NCBI RefSeq assembly: GCF_051860475.1
Contig: NZ_JBHYDW010000020.1
Span: 1-41,815 of the forward strand
Direction: 5' to 3'
DNA from: Elioraea sp051860475
Lineage (GTDB): Bacteria > Pseudomonadota > Alphaproteobacteria > Acetobacterales > Acetobacteraceae
DNA length: 41,815 bases
Of the stretch, positions 1-7,229 are shown piece by piece. Positions within the stretch are counted from its first letter, which is position 1, and each line of letters begins with the position of its first letter. The position numbers were made by a program, and so were the translations under genes. The notes beneath the pieces were generated by a model, which was given only the letters and a program-made list of their open reading frames with translations, made no database searches and was not told where the DNA came from.

Positions 1-76
<76 letters not shown>

Positions 77-157
77 CAGTGCCACAACCGGCCCCTTAAT
101 CTTTGCGGCGCGCGCCGCTAGGGTTGGCGTGGCGGCCAGCGGCATGCGTCGCCAGAT

Positions 158-234
158 AGGGGTGTAGCTCAATTGGCTAGAGCGCCGGTCTCCAAAACCG
201 GAGGTTGGGGGTTCGAGACCCTCCACCCCTGCCA
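158..234 (+). tRNA. trnW: tRNA-Trp, anticodon CCA
   Basis: A full cloverleaf can be folded by eye. Acceptor arm AGGGGTG (158-164) pairs with CACCCCT (224-230), followed by discriminator G and an encoded CCA (232-234). The anticodon stem CCGGT/ACCGG encloses loop CTCCAAA with anticodon CCA at 192-194. The T arm contains GTTCGAGAC. A tRNA-Trp between tuf and secE is the usual arrangement in Alphaproteobacteria. Confidence 0.97.
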
Positions 235-317
235 CCCGCACCCTGGGGTGCGGTAAACTAGGGACAAGCGGGTGGCGACAGTGCTGCCCGGGCCCCGTTT
301 CTTGGATGAAGGACACG

Positions 318-515
318 ATGGCGAGGATCGATCCCGCGACCTATGTGCGTCAGGTGCGCCAGGAGGTGAGCAAGGTCACCTGGCCCAGCCGGAAAGAGAC
401 CCTGATCACCACGGGGCTCGTCTTCGTGCTGTCGATCCTGGCGGCAGTGTTCTTTTTCCTGGTCGACCAGGTGATCGGCCTCGGCGTGCGCGCCATCTTC
501 GGCTTCGGCGCCTGA
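318..515 (+). CDS. secE: Preprotein translocase subunit SecE
   Basis: This is a 65-residue single-span inner-membrane protein, the short form of SecE found in most bacteria outside enterics. It clamps SecY in the SecYEG protein-export channel. The cytoplasmic amphipathic helix carries the family signature VRQEVSKVTWPSRKET (about residues 12-27), followed by one hydrophobic helix from about residue 31 to 50. I chose ATG 318 over the in-frame ATG 306 because AAGGA sits about 5 nt upstream of 318, while 306 has no recognisable ribosome-binding site, and SecE homologues typically begin close to this point. nusG follows after 16 nt, so the two are surely cotranscribed. Confidence 0.95.
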   Translation: MARIDPATYVRQVRQEVSKVTWPSRKETLITTGLVFVLSILAAVFFFLVDQVIGLGVRAIFGFGA

Positions 516-531
516 GGCGGGAGGAATGACG

Positions 532-1125
532 ATGGCGGCAACCGAGAGCGAGGGGATGGCGCCGGTCCGCCCGGTGGCGCCTCCGTCCGCGGCCGGGCGC
601 AAGCGCTGGTACGTGATCCACGTCTATTCGGGCTTCGAGAAGAAGGTCGCCCAGGCGATCCGCGAGCAGGCCGCCCAGAAGGGACTGGCGGACCGGTTCG
701 AGGAAGTGCTCGTACCGATGGAGGAGGTGGTCGAGGTCAAGCGCGGCCAGAAGGTGCAGGGCGAGCGCAAGTTCTTCCCCGGCTACGTGCTGGTGCGCAT
801 GGAGATGACCGACGACACCTGGCACCTGGTCAAGAACACGCCGAAGGTGACCAACTTCCTCGGCGGCAAGGGCCGGCCGTCCCCGATCACCGACGCCGAG
901 GCCGAGCGCATCGTCAAGGCGGTGGCCGAGGGCGTGGAGAAGCCGCGGCCCTCGATCACCTTCGAGGTGGGCGAGCAGGTGCGCGTGACCGACGGGCCGT
1001 TCACCAGCTTCAACGGCACGGTCGAGGAGGTGGACGAGGAGAAGGGCCGGGTGAAGGTCTCGGTCTCGATCTTCGGCCGCGCCACCCCCGTGGAGCTCGA
1101 ATACTCCCAGGTCGAGAAGGTGTGA
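532..1125 (+). CDS. nusG: Transcription termination/antitermination protein NusG
   Basis: A 197-residue NusG that binds RNA polymerase and Rho and couples transcription to translation. The N-terminal NGN domain begins RKRWYVIHVYSGFEKKVAQAI and carries the FFPGYVLVRMEM core. A C-terminal KOW domain contains VRVTDGPFTSFNGTVEEVD and ends EYSQVEKV. The start at 532 is preferred to ATG 526 because GGGAGG (519-524) lies 7 nt before 532 but only 1 nt before 526. The short Ala/Pro/Glu-rich leader before the NGN domain is common in alphaproteobacterial NusG. Ribosomal protein genes rplK and rplA normally follow; here they do not. Confidence 0.96.
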   Translation: MAATESEGMAPVRPVAPPSAAGRKRWYVIHVYSGFEKKVAQAIREQAAQKGLADRFEEVLVPMEEVVEVKRGQKVQGERKFFPGYVLVRMEMTDDTWHLVKNTPKVTNFLGGKGRPSPITDAEAERIVKAVAEGVEKPRPSITFEVGEQVRVTDGPFTSFNGTVEEVDEEKGRVKVSVSIFGRATPVELEYSQVEKV

Positions 1126-1130
1126 GCACA

Positions 1131-1148
1131 GCGGGGCGCTGACCCCGC
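1131..1148 (+). terminator. Hairpin after nusG
   Basis: GCGGGG (1131-1136) pairs with CCCCGC (1143-1148) around a 6-nt loop, five bases after the nusG stop. There is no T tract, so it may be a weak or Rho-assisted terminator. Its position fits the end of a secE-nusG transcript in a genome where rplK does not follow. Confidence 0.4.
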
Positions 1149-1209
1149 AGGAACGCTTGCGCCGACGCGGACGCGTCCGTCAGGGTGCCTCCCCGTAAGG
1201 AGGGCGCCC

Positions 1210-1779
1210 TTGCGGCGACGCGCGCTGCTGGCCGGGATGGTGTTCGGGCTGCTCGCCGGCTGCGCGAGCCGGACGCCGCTGCCTGCGCCCCCCGAGACTG
1301 TCACCTTCCGCACCAGCGTGCCGCTCTCCTGCGTGCCATTCGCGCGCGAACTCTCCGGCATCGAGCTCTCGGGGGATGCGCATACCTGGTGGCGCGCCGC
1401 TTCGGGGCGCTATCTGCGGAGCGGCCGTCCGGCCCCCGGTGCCGTGCTGGTGCTGCGAGGCACGCGCCGCCTGCCGCAGGGACATGTCTCGGTGGTGGTG
1501 CGCCAGACCGGGCCGCGCGAGATCCTGGTCAGCCACGCCAACTGGGCCTCGGGCGCGGCACGCGGCGCGGTGCACCAGAACCAGCTGGTGGTCGACGTCT
1601 CGCGCCGCAACGACTGGTCGGCGGTCCGGGTCTGGTATCCGCGCACCGGCCAGCTCGGCGTGACCGTGTTCGCCGCGCACGGCTTCATCCATCCGCCGCG
1701 CCCGCGCACGCCCGAAGAGATCGCCGCGGACGTCCCGCGCGCGGCGCGCGACGCGGCGATGCAGCTCGCCGCGCGCTGA
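1210..1779 (+). CDS. CHAP-domain lipoprotein (putative amidase/peptidase)
   Basis: A 189-residue protein with an N-terminal lipoprotein signal: basic MRRR, hydrophobic stretch and lipobox LLAGC with Cys18. It should be lipidated and anchored in the envelope. The rest resembles a CHAP (cysteine, histidine-dependent amidohydrolase/peptidase) domain. A Cys sits in SCVPFARELSG (Cys41) at the head of a helix, a His in GHVSVV (His92), and a following Asn in HANW (Asn111), the expected order of the catalytic triad. Such domains usually cleave peptidoglycan cross-links or amide bonds; the substrate here is unknown. It starts with TTG, supported by a perfect AAGGAGG (1197-1203) 6 nt upstream. It converges with the next gene 3 nt away. 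Confidence 0.8.
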   Translation: MRRRALLAGMVFGLLAGCASRTPLPAPPETVTFRTSVPLSCVPFARELSGIELSGDAHTWWRAASGRYLRSGRPAPGAVLVLRGTRRLPQGHVSVVVRQTGPREILVSHANWASGAARGAVHQNQLVVDVSRRNDWSAVRVWYPRTGQLGVTVFAAHGFIHPPRPRTPEEIAADVPRAARDAAMQLAAR

Positions 1780-1782
1780 GCG

Positions 1783-2556
1783 CTACGCGGCCTCGGCGAC
1801 GAACGGGCTGCGCAGCGTGCCGATTCCCGAGATCTCGACCTCGACCACGTCGCCGGGCTTCAGGTCGGGCGAGGTGCCGTCAGTGCCCATCCAGACCACG
1901 TCGCCGGGGTGGAGCGTCAGGTAGCGGGTCATCGCGGCGATGAACCTGCGCACCCCGAACAGCATGTCATTGGTTGCGAACTCGGTCGTCACCGCGCCGT
2001 TCAGCCGCACCGTCGTGCGCGCGGCCTCGAGGTCGAAGTCGGTCTCGATCCACGGCCCCATCGGCTTGAAGGTGTCGGTGTTCTTGGCCCGCCAGAGCGT
2101 GCGGTCGGCGCGCTGCCAGACCCGCTCGCTGACATCGTTGCCGATCGTGTAGCCGAGCACGCAGGAGAGCGCGTCCGCCTCGCTCAGATGCCGCGCCTTG
2201 CGGCCGATCACCACCGCAAGCTCGCCCTCGTACTGGACCTTCGTCGCATCCGACGGGATCACCACCGGCGCGTCATGCGCGATCAGCGCGTTCACCGCGC
2301 GATAGCCGATGTCGGGCTTGGACGGGATTGCAGCCGGGTCACCGTGTTCGCGGATATGCGCGACGTAGTTCAAGCCCGCGGCATAGAATGTGCGCGGCAC
2401 GAACGGCACCTCGATCCGCACCTCCGCAAGCGCGTGCGTACGCCCGGTCGGCCCGTGCCCGTCGAAGGGCGACCCGCGCACCTCGCGAATGCGTCCGCCC
2501 TCCTCGATGCCCCAGGACTCGGCGGCGCCGGGCGCGGTGAAGCGGATCCAGCGCAT
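1783..2556 (-). CDS. Fumarylacetoacetate hydrolase (FAH) family protein
   Basis: A 257-residue FAH-fold protein. This superfamily includes fumarylpyruvate hydrolases, 2-hydroxyhepta-2,4-diene-1,7-dioate isomerases and oxaloacetate decarboxylases/tautomerases, all metal-dependent enzymes acting on beta-diketo or 2-oxo acids. The signature GLNYVAH (residues 61-67) and the metal-binding EGE pair (Glu110, Glu112) followed by GNDVSER (Asp141) are present. The short length places it in the bacterial single-domain class, not the fumarylacetoacetase class. It is the last gene of a leftward group, 8 nt after the methyltransferase. The exact substrate cannot be assigned; its neighbours do not form an aromatic-degradation set. 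Confidence 0.85.
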   Translation of the reverse strand: MRWIRFTAPGAAESWGIEEGGRIREVRGSPFDGHGPTGRTHALAEVRIEVPFVPRTFYAAGLNYVAHIREHGDPAAIPSKPDIGYRAVNALIAHDAPVVIPSDATKVQYEGELAVVIGRKARHLSEADALSCVLGYTIGNDVSERVWQRADRTLWRAKNTDTFKPMGPWIETDFDLEAARTTVRLNGAVTTEFATNDMLFGVRRFIAAMTRYLTLHPGDVVWMGTDGTSPDLKPGDVVEVEISGIGTLRSPFVAEAA

Positions 2557-2564
2557 GGCGGCCC

Positions 2565-3236
2565 TCAGTCGTTCGCGAGCCGCACCAGCGTGAACAGGCC
2601 GAGCGGCGGGCAGGGGGTGAGGCTCGCGCGCGCGCGCTCGGCCGATGTCAGCACCGCCTCCATGGCAAAGTCAGGGTGCCAGCCGAGCGCGCGCGAGAAC
2701 GGCGCCATCGCCCGCTCGATGCCGCGCCGGATGCCCGGCGGCGCAAGGAAGTGGTTGACCAGCAGGATCGCCCCACCCGGCCGCACCACGCGCCGGATCT
2801 CGGCCATCATGCGCCGCGGGTTCGGCACCACCGAGGCGACGAACATCGCCACGGCGGCGTCGAACGAGGCATCCGGCAGGTCCATCGCCTCGGCATCCAT
2901 CTCGACCAGCGCCTCGACATGATCCAGCCGATCGCGCTCGACCTTCCGGCGCGCGAGCGCGAGCATCTCGGGGCTGAGGTCGATCCCGACCACCTGGAGC
3001 CCGGGCCGGTAGTGCGGCAGCGCAAGCCCGGTGCCCACGCCGACCTCCAGCATCCGCCCATCCGGCAGTGCGTTCAGCGCCGCGATCGCGCGCCGGCGCG
3101 CCGGGCCTGACACGACGCCGAACACGGCGTCATAGATGCGCGCCCAGCGGCGATAGGCGGCGCGGACCGCATCGGCATCGAGCGGCCTCGCGGGGGTGCG
3201 CGCCTGCTCTGGCGAGCGGTCGACGGTCGCGGGCAT
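2565..3236 (-). CDS. Class I SAM-dependent methyltransferase, PmtA-like
   Basis: A 223-residue Rossmann-fold methyltransferase. Motif I is MLEVGVGTGLALPHY (residues 63-76), followed by the acidic post-I loop GIDLSPEML. Motif IV is around FDAAVAMFVASVVPNP, and RPGGAILLVNHF forms motif VI. The LVNHF ending and the overall layout resemble Rhodobacter-type phosphatidylethanolamine N-methyltransferase (PmtA), which makes phosphatidylcholine, and also the UbiE/COQ5 group. PmtA is my favoured reading on these motifs, but a generic small-molecule methyltransferase cannot be excluded. The gene is 9 nt downstream of the EamA transporter gene and probably cotranscribed with it. Confidence 0.78.
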   Translation of the reverse strand: MPATVDRSPEQARTPARPLDADAVRAAYRRWARIYDAVFGVVSGPARRRAIAALNALPDGRMLEVGVGTGLALPHYRPGLQVVGIDLSPEMLALARRKVERDRLDHVEALVEMDAEAMDLPDASFDAAVAMFVASVVPNPRRMMAEIRRVVRPGGAILLVNHFLAPPGIRRGIERAMAPFSRALGWHPDFAMEAVLTSAERARASLTPCPPLGLFTLVRLAND

Positions 3237-3245
3237 GACGCTTGG

Positions 3246-4139
3246 CTACTGCCGGGGGACCGCGGATGCAACGGGTCGCGCACGGGATTCGGACCAGATC
3301 ACGAACAGTCCACCCGCGGCGACGATCACACCGCCGAGTGCGGCGAGCAGGTCCGGCAGTTCGGCGAAGAACACCCAGCCCGCGATCACTGCCCAGATGA
3401 TCTGGGTATAGGCGAAGGGGGCGAGCAGCGACGCCGGAGCGCGCTGGAATGCCTGGATCAGCAGGAAATGGCTGCCTCCGCCGATCGCTCCGATCAGCGC
3501 CAGCATCGCCCACTCGGTGGCGCTCGGCCACGCCCAGTCGAACGGCGCGATCAGCGTGGTGACGAGCCCCGCCGCCACGCCGGTGTGGAAGATCGTGGTC
3601 GCGGCATCATCCACGCCGGCGAGCCGCCGCGTCAGCACCTGGTACACCGCGAACACCGCCGCGGTGCAGAGCACCAGCAGCGCGGCCGGATGAGTGACCC
3701 CGAGGCCCGGGCGGATGATCACCAGCACGCCGGCGAAGCCGATCGCGATGCCGAGCCAGCGCCGCCACCCGACGGCCTCGCCCAGCACGCGGGCGGCAAG
3801 CAGGGTCGTGATCAGCGGCGAGACGAAGCCGATCGCCACGGCTTCCGCGAGCGGGATGTAGATCAGCGCCGCCGAGAAGCAGAGATTGGCAACGCACAGG
3901 CAGAGCGAGCGCACCGCCTGAAGCCGCGGCGCGCGCGTGCGCGGCGGCACGCGCCTTCCCATGAGCGCAAGCAGCACCGAGACGAACGCCAGATGGAAGG
4001 CGAAGCGCGCCCAGAGGACGACCGCGAGCGGCAGGGTCTGCACGCTCGCCTTGATGGCGCAGTCCATCAGCACGAAGGAGACGAGGGCCGCGAGCTGGTA
4101 GACGATGCCCGCGGCCGGCCGGTCGGCGGGGGCGGTCAC
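3246..4139 (-). CDS. EamA/DMT-family inner-membrane transporter
   Basis: A 297-residue, strongly hydrophobic protein with about ten predicted membrane spans arranged as two tandem EamA repeats (roughly residues 10-140 and 150-285). This is the layout of the drug/metabolite transporter superfamily. The start is GTG at 4137-4139. Members export amino acids, nucleosides or other metabolites, or import sugars and cofactors; the sequence gives no substrate. It lies between gcrA (25 nt upstream) and the methyltransferase (9 nt downstream), suggesting a gcrA-led transcript that carries unrelated membrane and lipid functions. Confidence 0.85.
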   Translation of the reverse strand: MTAPADRPAAGIVYQLAALVSFVLMDCAIKASVQTLPLAVVLWARFAFHLAFVSVLLALMGRRVPPRTRAPRLQAVRSLCLCVANLCFSAALIYIPLAEAVAIGFVSPLITTLLAARVLGEAVGWRRWLGIAIGFAGVLVIIRPGLGVTHPAALLVLCTAAVFAVYQVLTRRLAGVDDAATTIFHTGVAAGLVTTLIAPFDWAWPSATEWAMLALIGAIGGGSHFLLIQAFQRAPASLLAPFAYTQIIWAVIAGWVFFAELPDLLAALGGVIVAAGGLFVIWSESRARPVASAVPRQ

Positions 4140-4164
4140 GCCGCCCCCGCGCGCGGGCTATCGG

Positions 4165-4641
4165 CTAGGCGGCGTCCTCGCGGCGGTCCTTCACCCGGAC
4201 ATAGGCGAGGGCGGCATGCTCCGCGCAGTAGGGCTTGCCCAACAGCGCCTGGGCGCCGCAGAAGCGGAAGCCCGACGTGCCCGGATCGCCGAGCGGCCAG
4301 CAGCAGGCGCTGTTGCCGAGCCGCAGCGGTTGCGTCGGCGGGCGCATCGCCACGACCGGCGCCGGCCGCTCGGCCGGTGGGCGCGCGGCGGCGGCGGTTC
4401 CCGCCATCATCGGCGAGGGCCGCGGCATCATCGGGCGTGCGGCTCGGCGCGACGGCCGCGGCGCGGACGGGGCGCCGGGGACGCGGCGGATTGGCGAGGG
4501 CCGGGCGGCCAGATTGAGCCGGTGCGCCTTGCCCACCACGGCGTTCTTCGAGATGCCCATGCGGCGGCCGATCTCCGCCGTCGAGAGCCCTTCCGACCAC
4601 AGCTGCCGGAGCGTGGCGATCGCGTCCTCGGTCCAGTCCAT
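4165..4641 (-). CDS. gcrA: Cell-cycle regulator GcrA
   Basis: A 158-residue GcrA, the sigma70-associated activator that reads CcrM-methylated GANTC sites in alphaproteobacterial promoters. The N-terminal helix-turn-helix is diagnostic: MDWTEDAIATLRQLWSEGLS followed by TAEIGRRMGISKNAVVGKAHR. A Pro/Arg/Ala-rich linker (about residues 48-108) leads to the conserved C-terminal sigma-binding segment with CCWPLGDPG, FRFCG and KPYCAEH. I chose the ATG at 4639-4641 because the WTED start is universal in the family and GGGAG precedes it. An upstream in-frame ATG at 4710 would add 23 atypical residues. Two DnaA-box-like sites lie 86-109 nt upstream, matching the known DnaA control of gcrA in Caulobacter. 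Confidence 0.95.
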   Translation of the reverse strand: MDWTEDAIATLRQLWSEGLSTAEIGRRMGISKNAVVGKAHRLNLAARPSPIRRVPGAPSAPRPSRRAARPMMPRPSPMMAGTAAAARPPAERPAPVVAMRPPTQPLRLGNSACCWPLGDPGTSGFRFCGAQALLGKPYCAEHAALAYVRVKDRREDAA

Positions 4642-4726
4642 CCCGTGTGCTCCCGCCTTGTGGGGCTCTTTCTCTACCAAATACGGTATCAGAACCGCCA
4701 AGCGGGACACAACGGGTAGATCCGCG

Positions 4727-4750
4727 TGTGGACAAGAAAATTGTGGACAA
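4727..4750 (-). promoter_or_regulatory. Tandem DnaA-box-like sites upstream of gcrA
   Basis: Two identical 9-mers TGTGGACAA occur in direct repeat at 4727-4735 and 4742-4750 (start-to-start 15 bp). On the gcrA strand they read TTGTCCACA, one mismatch from the DnaA box TTATNCACA. This is the form favoured in high-GC genomes. They lie upstream of the gcrA start. In Caulobacter crescentus DnaA directly activates gcrA (established knowledge), so a regulatory role is a reasonable inference. Two boxes without an AT-rich element do not make an origin. Confidence 0.6.
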
Positions 4751-4776
4751 CCTGGGCGCGCGGGGCGGAAGCGGCC

Positions 4777-5727
4777 TCAGATCAGCTCCCTGCGCAGCAT
4801 CCCGTGCACGCCCTTCACCCCGTTCACGGTCTGGGTGACACGGAAATCCGCCGCCAGCGAGCAGAACTGGTAGGCGTCGATCGGGGAGAGATTGGTCCGC
4901 GCGCAGATGAACGCGATCATCTCGCGCAGCGCCTGCTTCATCGCAAGGTCGAGGTCCTCGTTCAGCCCCATCGAAATGTAGTGCGTGGGGGTCTCGGCGC
5001 GCGGGAACGACAGCAGCGGCGCCGTACCCTGTTTCCTGTGCAGCACGAAAGTGAGGGCCCCGTCGAGGCACATCTCGAGCGCGGTGATGCAGACCTCGCC
5101 GTCGCCCTGCACCCCATGGCCGTCACCAACCGAGAAGTTCGCGCCGGGAACATGCACGGGGAGGAACAGGGTCGTGCCGGCGACCAGCTCCTTGTTGTCG
5201 AGGTTGCCGGCGTGCTCGCGCGGCGGGTTCGAGGCGATCCGGCCATAGACCGGCGGCGGTGCCACGCCCATCACGCCGAAGAACGGGGCGAGGGCCAGTT
5301 CCGTGCCCCAGGGCAGGCGGCAGGTGCCCCTCTCGCGGTCCACCGGGATGTGCAGCACGCGGCTCGTGGGAAAGTCCTCTGGCAGCGTGCCGACCAGCGG
5401 GCGGACCATGTTGTAGCCCCAGTCCGCGCCCGGGGCGATCTGCTCGATCCGAACCTCGAGCATGTCGCCCGGCTCGGCACCGGCGACCGCGATCGGCCCG
5501 GTCAGGATATGCGCGCCGAGCTCCGGCGCCATGGTGGTGACGATCTCGGTCAGCACGGGCGGGATCGCCAGCCCCGTGCCCGGCCCGGGCATTACGCCCT
5601 CGCGCCCCGAGACGCATTGCACCTCGACCGTGTCGCCCGAGTTGATCGTCAGCACCGGTGGCAGGGCGGCGTCGAAATAGCCCCAGTGGACGGTCGCGGG
5701 AGAGGCGGCGAGGCGGTGCGTGGCCAT
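4777..5727 (-). CDS. Acetamidase/formamidase family protein
   Basis: A 316-residue member of the FmdA/AmdA family, which hydrolyses formamide, acetamide and related short amides to ammonia and the acid. Family features include HWGYFDAALPPVLTINSGD near the start, a metal-site region with GDGHGVQGDGEVC around residues 190-210, and the C-terminal SLAADFRVTQTVNGVKGVH. The ATG at 5725-5727 was chosen over an upstream start at 5775 because MATHRLAASPATVHWG matches the usual N-terminus and the extra residues are Cys/Pro-rich noise. It is a single gene with no urea or amide transporter next to it. The 135-bp gap to gcrA holds the gcrA control region. Confidence 0.88.
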   Translation of the reverse strand: MATHRLAASPATVHWGYFDAALPPVLTINSGDTVEVQCVSGREGVMPGPGTGLAIPPVLTEIVTTMAPELGAHILTGPIAVAGAEPGDMLEVRIEQIAPGADWGYNMVRPLVGTLPEDFPTSRVLHIPVDRERGTCRLPWGTELALAPFFGVMGVAPPPVYGRIASNPPREHAGNLDNKELVAGTTLFLPVHVPGANFSVGDGHGVQGDGEVCITALEMCLDGALTFVLHRKQGTAPLLSFPRAETPTHYISMGLNEDLDLAMKQALREMIAFICARTNLSPIDAYQFCSLAADFRVTQTVNGVKGVHGMLRRELI

Positions 5728-5849
5728 GGGGCACTCCGGGGCGGGAGGCGCATCGCAGCAGCGGGGGCGGAGCACGTCAATCAGGCGCCTCGAATAACCC
5801 CCGGCGTGGAATGGGCCCCTGGGGGCGGACCTCGCTGCAGACTTCTACA

Positions 5850-6260
5850 CGACCTCTTTGGCGCGGTCTGCCCCGCGCGCGATACCGGCGCGGCGCTCGT
5901 GCTGACCCCCGTCTCGGTCGCGGCGATGAACCTGCTGCTTGACGAGGTCGCCTCGCAACTGCCGCCTGGCACGCACGCGGCCAAGCGGATCGACAATGCC
6001 GGCTGGCACACGGCGAACGACCTGCGGGTGCCGCCGAACATCACCCTCGTCCACCTGCCGTCCTGTTCGCCCGAGCTGAACGCCATCGAGACGGTCTGGC
6101 AGCATCTGCGCGGCCGCCATCTGTCGGGGCGGCGTTTCGCCGGCACCCGCGACATCGTGGACGCCTGCCGCAACGCCTGGAACCACTTCGTCGCCGAGAC
6201 AGGCCGCATCCGATCACTCACCGACTTCGTGTGGGCTCGACGGGCCAATTCATGGTGCGC
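5850..6260 (+). pseudogene. IS630-family transposase, C-terminal remnant
   Basis: The plus-strand frame reads LFGAVCPARDTGAALV, then IDNAGWHTANDLRVPPNITL, then SPELNAIETVWQHLRGRHLS and DACRNAWNHFVAETGRIRSL. This is the second half of an IS630/DDE_3 transposase with its middle Asp (IDNAGWH) and catalytic Glu (LNAIE). The N-terminal DNA-binding domain and the first catalytic Asp are missing. Coding similarity starts abruptly near 5850, and the frame runs on past the expected end without a nearby stop. No convincing terminal inverted repeats were found. Boundaries are approximate; the whole 5728-6396 gap holds only this remnant and a hairpin. Confidence 0.82.
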
Positions 6261-6285
6261 GGGGTATCAGTCACATGCGATTCCC

Positions 6286-6307
6286 GTGCGGGGTCCGCGG
6301 ACCGCAC
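6286..6307 (+). other. Hairpin upstream of the ABC exporter
   Basis: GTGCGG (6286-6291) can pair with CCGCAC (6302-6307), and the loop contains the alternative palindrome GGTCCGCGGACC. It lies between the transposase remnant and the exporter permease. It could be a terminator for transposon transcription or a leftover element end; I cannot tell which. Confidence 0.25.
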
Positions 6308-6396
6308 GGAGGCGCCACGGCGGCCCGGCCGAGCCGGGCAGGGACAGGACGGGCGCCCCCGTTGACCGTCCCATCCCGCGCGGATAGACCCCGCGC

Positions 6397-7212
6397 GTGC
6401 TCAACTCGCTGCGCCCCTCCCGCCGAGACTGGCGTCTTGCGGCAACGGATCTCGTGCGCGGCGCTCAGGCGTGGCCGACCTGGGTCCTGCTCGGGGCCAG
6501 CGACATCCGGCAGCGCTACCGGCGCTCCCGGATCGGACAGTTCTGGATCACGATCAGCCTGGCCGTGTTCGTCGCCAGCATCGGCAGCATCTACGCATTG
6601 CTGTTCCGCCAGCCCGCAGGCGAGTACATCCCCACGCTCGCCGTCAATTTCGTGGTGTGGAGTTTCATCTCGGGCACGATCACGGACAGCACCGCCACGT
6701 TCGTCCAGGCCGCCGGATACCTGCGCCAGGATGCGCTGCCCAAGACGATCTTCGTGCTGCGCGCGCTCTCGCGGAACGTCATCATCCTGGCCCACAACGT
6801 GATCGTGATCCCGGTGGTGTTCCTGCTGTTCCTCGTCATGCCGAACGCGGCGGTCCTGCTCGTCATCCCGGGGCTTGTGCTGCTGCTCGCGGCCGGCTTC
6901 GCCGCGGTTCTGATCTTCAGCATCCTGTCCACCCGGTTCCGGGACCTGCCCCAGATCATCCAGAGCCTGCTTCAGATCGCGTTCTTCCTCACTCCGGTGA
7001 TGTGGCGGCCCGAACAGCTGCCCGACTCGGCCAGGTTCATCGTCGACGTCAACCCGTTCGCGGCCTTCTTGCGCATCGTGGCAGAGCCGATCCTCGGCCG
7101 GGTCCCCGACGCGCTGGCCTACGCGAACGCCCTCGCGGTGACCGCGATCCTGTTCGCTCTCGCGCTGCCGCTGTTCGCCCGCTTCCGGGCGCGCATCGTC
7201 TACTGGATCTAG
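6397..7212 (+). CDS. ABC-2 type polysaccharide/polyol-phosphate export permease
   Basis: A 271-residue permease of the Wzm/KpsM/TagG class, which exports surface polysaccharides across the inner membrane together with a Wzt/KpsT-type ATPase. Family features are the N-terminal amphipathic segment LLGASDIRQRYRRSRIGQFW, six predicted membrane spans, and LSTRFRDLPQIIQSLLQIAFFLTPVMW in the second half. The start is GTG at 6397 with no clear ribosome-binding site. The ATPase gene starts 17 nt after its stop. No glycosyltransferases are nearby, so the exported polymer is unknown. It sits immediately downstream of the IS630 remnant. Confidence 0.88.
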   Translation: MLNSLRPSRRDWRLAATDLVRGAQAWPTWVLLGASDIRQRYRRSRIGQFWITISLAVFVASIGSIYALLFRQPAGEYIPTLAVNFVVWSFISGTITDSTATFVQAAGYLRQDALPKTIFVLRALSRNVIILAHNVIVIPVVFLLFLVMPNAAVLLVIPGLVLLLAAGFAAVLIFSILSTRFRDLPQIIQSLLQIAFFLTPVMWRPEQLPDSARFIVDVNPFAAFLRIVAEPILGRVPDALAYANALAVTAILFALALPLFARFRARIVYWI

Positions 7213-7229
7213 CCGGCGGGGCGCGCACC

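Noticed and set aside
105..118. GCGGCGCGCGCCGC palindrome between tuf and tRNA-Trp as a terminator
   Set aside because: Self-complementary without a loop or T tract, and made only of G and C, which is easily produced by chance in this composition.
4720..4760. Replication origin suggested by DnaA-like boxes
   Set aside because: Only two boxes, no AT-rich unwinding region and no dnaA, hemE, parAB or other origin-linked genes; a promoter role at gcrA explains them better.
5790..6275. Terminal inverted repeats of the IS630 remnant (ATAACCCCCGGCG-like left, TGATACCCCGCGC-like right)
   Set aside because: The match needs gaps and mismatches and no TA target duplication is clear, so the element ends were not annotated.
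4726..6387. A 553-codon plus-strand frame from the gcrA upstream region to the ABC exporter
   Set aside because: Only its last part (about 5850-6260) shows protein similarity (IS630 transposase); the rest is antisense to the acetamidase-family gene.
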